Assembly: GCA_018398765.1 (NCBI GenBank)
Contig: JAHBMJ010002952.1
Location: 16,054-76,429 of the forward strand
Length of the DNA stretch: 60,376 nt
From: Chromera velia
Taxonomy: Eukaryota > Sar > Chromeraceae
Direction: 5' to 3'
Under the pieces are notes generated by a model. The model saw nothing but the letters and a program-made list of their open reading frames with translations. It did no database searches and was not told the origin of the DNA. Of this stretch, positions 55,701-60,376 are shown one piece after another; position 1 is the first letter of the stretch; every line of letters begins with the position of its first letter. The position numbers and the translations under genes were made by a program.

Positions 55701-58162
55701 CGTGCCTCTTCCGGGGTCTCCCACATGGACAGTGGTTGACCGGGGTGCTCTTCGAATTTCGTTACAGCAAGTTACGCGTGTGCCAATCGGAAAATATGCA
55801 GATCTGTTTCGGGAGACTGCAAAGGAGAAATATGGCTCGATAGAGGAGGCCTTCAAGGTCTTTGATCTGGATATGTCTGAGAACATCAGCCTGATGGAGC
55901 TGGACATCGGACTGAACCGTCTCGGGCTGGATCGAGAAGTCGACCACAAAGCTCTCTTCCAAGAATTGGACGCAGACAAAAGCGGCGGTGGGTCAGTTGA
56001 TTCGCCGACAGTCTCTCTTACTCACTCATTCCTGCACACTCTTTGCTTTCCTCATTCACTCCATTATTGTCCATCTGTCTCAATCGCAACTCTTTTTTCA
56101 ATTACCACTGCCTACCTCTCCGGTCAGCTTCCCCGACTTGTAGGCTGATTCGCTCTACCTCAAAAGTAAGAAAATGGATTTCTACTCAAATCCGCAAACG
56201 CAGAAGTTTTCCCTCCCTCCCCTGCGTTTGCCTTCGATCTTGACTGGCTGTCTGTGTCGTCTTCTCGCCTTTCTGCTTGCCCGTGTGTGGGTTCATCTGT
56301 CTGTGACCCTTTTTGTCGGTGTCCGTGATTCAATTGATGCAGCTTTCACACTCGACCAGATGAAGGGTGCTGTAGAGACGGGGTTCATGGAGGTTGTTCG
56401 GAGTTTGGGAGTTAGAAAGCAGAAGGAAGGGGAAGGGGAAGAGGAGGAGCCGCTTAAAAGGGGGGGTGACGGAATTTCGAAAGCAAAGGGGGCAGTGGAT
56501 GGATGGGTTCTTGCAAATCTCTCAGAAAATGAGGCGACAGGAGTTGGGGGGTGGTGGAGAGTTGAGGCAGTTGAGGGTGTCGGAATGGAAGGGGGAGGGT
56601 CCTTTTTTCGACTTTCAAATGAGGCCTCCGGTCTTCTCCTATGTCCGGGGGAAGCAGAACCTTCAGGGGTTCCCGTTACTTTGCAGAAGAGAACGGCGAC
56701 CTCTGCCGAATCGGGCTTGTGGCAGATGGAGAGGGCGAGAGAAAACGACGAGATCATGAAATTGATGGAAGAAGATGAACCCGAAAAGGCGGGAGTGGAG
56801 GTCAGTCAATCACCAAGAATTTACACATTGAAGACATGAGAACCAGGTTGGAAAGGCATTGTATTAACAGCAGCCAGGGAGGCAAGCCCAGCACAGCACA
56901 GGGTGCATGAGTTCCCAAAGGCACAATCTGACAGGTACTCAAAATGACTACGCAGCTGGACCTCTTTTCTCTCGGCATCCCCTTTCTGACACACAATGTG
57001 TTTTCTTCCCGTTCATGGTTCCACGAGACAAAGAGTTTCCGTCCAACCTATAAGACCAGCAGACAGCAGTCAGATGTTCTGCAAGAAAGAAGGAAGAATC
57101 CTGTGCAACATTGAGTGCTTTTGCTGTGCCAGAATCCTTGCTCATCCCGGGCACATCTGGGTATCAGTTTTCCAAATCCTGCTGCTTTGATTTGCCAGCG
57201 CGAAGTGAATACATATCTTCCCTGCCATCCCTTTGCTGTACCACAGAGAAAATCAGTACAAAGCAGTCTTAGGGCTCTTTGGTGTATTTTTGATAAGTTA
57301 TGTGTGAATGCATGGGGTATTGGCTGTGCAGGTCATTCAACTTTCAGACCTTGTTTCGTCCTCTGTCAAGGGAGCAAACTTGTGTGTCGTTGTACAGAAA
57401 TTGTTGGACAGGATAGCGGAAATTCGCATGAGCTTCACGCTCCAGGGAAGCGGGGACGTGTTCTTGGGTCTCTACAGACAGGGGATTCCCCTGGCCGTTG
57501 AACTTTTGGGGGAACCCCTGACCCGACTTTCAGAACACCAGCTCCAATTTCCCCAAGAAGTGGAGTCTACCTTCGATTCCTCCACGTTTATTTGCCGTCT
57601 TGCACGAGAGGGGGACTCTCTGGCAGTTGCCTACGCAGGTGAGGTCTCTCTTTCCCATGGGGAGCTGAAGATTACGCACGCTCGAAAGGAGGGGGGGGAG
57701 GAGAAGGAGAAGAAGACGAAAACGAAGAATAAACGAGGAGGGGGGGGAGAAGTTGAGAAGGAAGAGGAAGAGGAAGAAGAGGGGCCGAACGTGAATCTGT
57801 TTGGCGATGGAGAGGGAGATGACGAAGATGACGAAACCGAAACTCTCCTGCGGCCTGTTCGACAGACAGCTCCTCAGGAAGAGGGAGCCAGAAGCTTTCT
57901 GACCGAACCTGTGTCTTCAAAGCCCAAACCGGGTCCCGGTCTCGGAGGTGCAAGGAGGCAGGGACCTGAAAGTGGAGGGGGGGAAGAGACAATAGAGCTT
58001 GTGGAGACAAATAGAGGCCCCATGAGAGAGGCAAGAGACGTTCTTGGGGCAATGATTGACGAGATGGGGGACCTTGTTTCACGGGAGACGAATCATCGTG
58101 AAAAGAATCCTGGAGGCTTGGGGTCGATGCGCAAGCCTATTGGAACAAAAAGACTTGGATGA
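49747..58162 (+). CDS. Acyl-anchored TIR-like / superfamily-1 helicase-type NTPase / EF-hand protein, 8 exons, 2165 aa
   Basis: Exons are 49747..49795, 49984..51764, 52039..53058, 53362..55275, 55334..55363, 55573..55987, 56343..56800 and 57332..58162; all phases match. The protein starts MGCGASRKAS, a strong N-myristoylation plus palmitoylation signal, so it should sit on a membrane. Residues about 370-530 form a TIR-like domain: FVVSHCWASEG, VFLDFCSLPQ, CKVIVLPLLED and QRGWCITEFSMARL, with Trp510, Cys511 and Glu514 in a WCxxE box. Exon 3 (about 611-950) contains PSVVVLCSEFG, role unknown. Exon 4 is a superfamily-1 helicase-like NTPase: Walker A APAGGGKT (Lys1070), DEAH at 1166-1169, LLSDISQ, VVRNSNRIVA, FDGLERLIVI and RGITRA (Arg1400). 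Exons 6-7 hold one good EF-hand loop (DLDMSENISLME, 1696-1707) and a second, imperfect one split by an intron. The C-terminus has a lysine- and glutamate-rich linker. The neighbouring cathepsin C is divergent. Function is inferred as signalling or immunity. Confidence 0.75.
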
Positions 58163-58783
58163 CCACGTATATATCGGATGAAAGCTAGGATGAAAGTCAT
58201 TTTCTACCTAAATTAGATGAACACACTCTGCAACTCTGAGCCACTTTCTTGAAAAACGTGAAGGTTTTGTTGATCGATGACATTCAATGTTCAAAAAAAC
58301 ACGATCAATTAAGATGTATAATGATCATGAACATATCATAATGTTTTAAGTTAGGTTTGTCACACTTAAACACTTCATAATTAATTGTTTTTTATATTTA
58401 TAGTTTTACTCTGGTTTTATTCTAGATCTAAGTTTTATTTGTATTTTATATTTAGTTACTTTTTGCTGTGTAATCCATTGTTTGGACGCTATCATTTGAA
58501 CCAGAATTTGAGCATTTTACCCTATATACAAAAATTTCAATCAATGCATAGCTAGATCCATAGTTACAGTGGCATAGTACAAGTACTACAAGATTAAAAT
58601 AAGGTTAGAACTAGTTAGAACCTCGGCTAGAACATAGTTTATCAACTGTATGTAACTAAGACTGTAACTCCGAGTCCACTTGTATTTACAAGTACGTCTA
58701 GCCTGAGATCTCAAAGTACGTTATGAGTTTAGTAGGAGGTGACGAGCCACAGTGGGTAGACACGAGTCATACATAGGCATACG
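58163..58783. other. AT-rich intergenic DNA
   Basis: No gene is seen between the stop at 58162 and the microsatellite block. It likely contains the 3' untranslated region of the upstream gene. Confidence 0.5.
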
Positions 58784-58898
58784 CACGCACACACACACAC
58801 ATACACACACACACACACACAGACACAGAGAGAGAGAGAGAGGAGGGAGGGAGGGAGGGAGGGAGGGAGAGAGAGAGAGGGAGGAGGAGAGGGGGAGA

Positions 58899-58954
<56 letters not shown>

Positions 58955-59023
58955 AAGAAAGAAAGAAAGAAGGAAGGAAGGAAAGAAAGAAAGAAAGAAA
59001 GAAAAGAAAGAAAAAAAGAAAAG

Positions 59024-59081
<58 letters not shown>

Positions 59082-59146
59082 AGAGAGAAAGAGAGAGAGG
59101 GAGGGAGAGAGAGAAAGAGAAAGAGAAAAAGAGAGAGTGAGGGAGT

Positions 59147-59186
<40 letters not shown>

Positions 59187-59485
59187 AAGAGAGAGAAAAA
59201 AAGAAAGAGAAAGAGAACGAGAAAGAGAGGAAGAGAAGAAGAGAGAAAGAGAAAAAGAGAAAAAGCGAAAAAGAGGGAAAGAGAAGAAGAAGAAGAAGAA
59301 GAGAGAGAGAGAGAGAGAGAGGAAGAGAAGAAGAGAGAAAGAGAAAGAGAGGAAGAGAAGAAGAGAGAAAGAGAAAAAGAGAGAAAGAGAGAAAGAGAGG
59401 AAGAGAAGAAGAGAGAAAGAGAAAAAGAGAGAAAGAGAAGAAGAAGAAGAGAGAGAGAGAGAGAGAGAGAGAGTGAGGGAGGGAG

Positions 59486-59520
<35 letters not shown>

Positions 59521-59611
59521 AAGAAAGAAAAAGAGAAAGAGAACGAGAAAGAGAGAAAGAGAAAGAGAGGAAGAGAAGAAGAGAGAAAGAGAAAAAGAGA
59601 GAAAGAGAAGA

Positions 59612-59654
<43 letters not shown>

Positions 59655-59701
59655 CATAGACAGTTGCACCTAGTCACTCGGTCACACACCGGCACATACA
59701 T

Positions 59702-59744
<43 letters not shown>

Positions 59745-59833
59745 CATAGACAGTTGCACCTAGTCACTCGGTCACACACCGGCACATACATACTCTCTCT
59801 CTCTCTCTCCCTCTCTCTCTCACACACACACGC
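58784..59833. repeat. About 1 kb purine (GA/GAAA/GGGA) microsatellite with CA and CT ends
   Basis: A CA run leads into GA, GGGA, GAAA and AAGAG units, nearly all purine on the plus strand. After two copies of a unique 52-bp sequence it ends in CT and CA runs (59792..59833). Long open frames on both strands (Arg/Glu or Ser/Leu) are artefacts of the repeat. Such a tract can form triplex DNA, and the GA and CT ends can pair. Confidence 0.9.
59651..59792. repeat. Two direct copies of a 52-bp unique sequence inside the GA repeat
   Basis: TACACATAGACAGTTGCACC and the following 32 bases occur at 59651..59702 and 59741..59792, with a 90-bp period, each preceded by a GA run. The copies look identical, which suggests a recent tandem duplication or an assembly duplication. 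Confidence 0.85.
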
Positions 59834-60298
59834 TCTGTGACACAGGAACAGATATGCACTAGGATGTCCGAATCGGTTGAGCTGTCGAGACGAAACTATG
59901 TGCGTGTGAGGCTGTGTGCATGTGAGGCTGTGTGAGAGTGAGGACATTCGTCAAGCAGTAATGGGAGGGATTTGAATGTCATAAAAATCAGGATGCGCAA
60001 AATATACCGCATACCTACTTCCCTAGTTACTTCCTTACAGCTTTTACAATCTCACGTCACACGCTTCTGTACAACATGCACTGCATACACTCAGGCCATA
60101 AAGTTTCAAAAACAGCACCAGCAGTCGAAGGGGCAGTCTGGAGTTCCTCCTCCTTGACCTGCATTACAAACGAACATCGGAGGCGTGGGTGGCAGACTTA
60201 TACTGTGAAGCTCGCTGCGCATGCCTCGATCCTCACTATCTGAGACAAAGGTTTGTACACCTGCTGAAGTGTCTTCTGCGTATGGTAGCTCCTTTTAG
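59834..60298. other. Intergenic or intronic DNA at right end
   Basis: No exon is firmly supported. A minus-strand stretch near 60155..60100 (VKEEELQTAPSTAGAVFETL after TGCAG) is open but too short to call. Confidence 0.4.
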
Positions 60299-60376
60299 GA
60301 GCAGCTGAAGAGCAGAAGGACGCTGCTCAGGAATGGGAGGAGCTCCAGCGAGAGAAAAAAGGAGATCTAACAGGAG
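60299..60376 (+). CDS. Partial exon of a coiled-coil protein running off the window
   Basis: After the acceptor GCTCCTTTTAG, the frame GA GCA GCT GAA.. reads AAEEQKDAAQEWEELQREKK and stays open to the window end. The composition is that of a charged coiled coil. No upstream exon or start could be fixed, so strand and frame rest on the acceptor and composition only. Confidence 0.35.

Noticed and set aside
58721-59947. Long Arg/Glu (plus) and Ser/Leu (minus) open frames of 300-400 aa
   Set aside because: They are produced by the GA-rich repeat on both strands and in more than one frame at once.
1-60376. CRISPR arrays, prokaryotic operons, Shine-Dalgarno sites
   Set aside because: The window is eukaryotic: coding sequence is split by introns with consistent splice phases, and no repeat-spacer pattern of CRISPR type exists.

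Overview
This window looks like nuclear DNA of a unicellular alveolate alga with a complex (secondary) plastid, most probably a chromerid such as Chromera velia; that assignment is inference. The evidence is intron-rich protein genes, two products whose N-termini look like signal peptide plus transit peptide, an apicomplexan-style secreted cathepsin C, repeated TGCATGCA palindromes in intergenic DNA, and abundant microsatellites. All gene models below were built by hand, joining open frames at GT/AG sites with matching phase. About half of the roughly 44 introns begin GTCAG rather than GTAAG or GTGAG, and nearly all acceptors end in TGCAG or similar.

Layout. 0-2.2 kb: part of a minus-strand gene with a weak cullin-like signature, then a perfect hairpin. 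2.3-8.2 kb: two plus-strand genes for secreted proteins of unknown function. 8.2-15.6 kb: AT-rich DNA holding two decayed reverse-transcriptase elements of different lineage, both on the minus strand. 16.5-21.2 kb: a divergent pair, a predicted plastid-targeted DUF900-type alpha/beta hydrolase (minus) and an unknown 569-aa protein (plus). 21.2-25.9 kb: repeat-rich intergenic DNA with a third, LINE-like relic. 25.9-33.4 kb: a 10-exon minus-strand gene for a 1357-aa, very acidic, predicted plastid protein with an N-terminal SAP motif and a C-terminal S4 RNA-binding domain. 33.8-34.1 kb: a GC-rich tandem repeat in the divergent upstream region. 34.5-44.8 kb: a 7-exon gene for a 2936-aa protein that I do not recognise. 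45.8-49.1 kb: a 16-exon cathepsin C (dipeptidyl peptidase 1) gene on the minus strand. 49.7-58.2 kb: an 8-exon gene for a 2165-aa multidomain protein. 58.8-59.8 kb: about 1 kb of purine (GA) repeat, followed by one exon of a gene that runs off the window.

The most interesting locus is the 49.7-58.2 kb gene. Its product combines an MGCG myristoylation/palmitoylation start, a TIR-like domain carrying a WCxxE motif (the position of the catalytic glutamate in TIR NADases), a superfamily-1 helicase-type NTPase, an EF-hand region and a basic/acidic tail. This looks like a membrane-anchored, calcium-responsive signalling or immunity-type protein of a kind I do not know as a described system. Few genes here obviously share a pathway: two are predicted plastid proteins, three are predicted secretory or lysosomal proteins, and several sit in head-to-head pairs that may share promoters.
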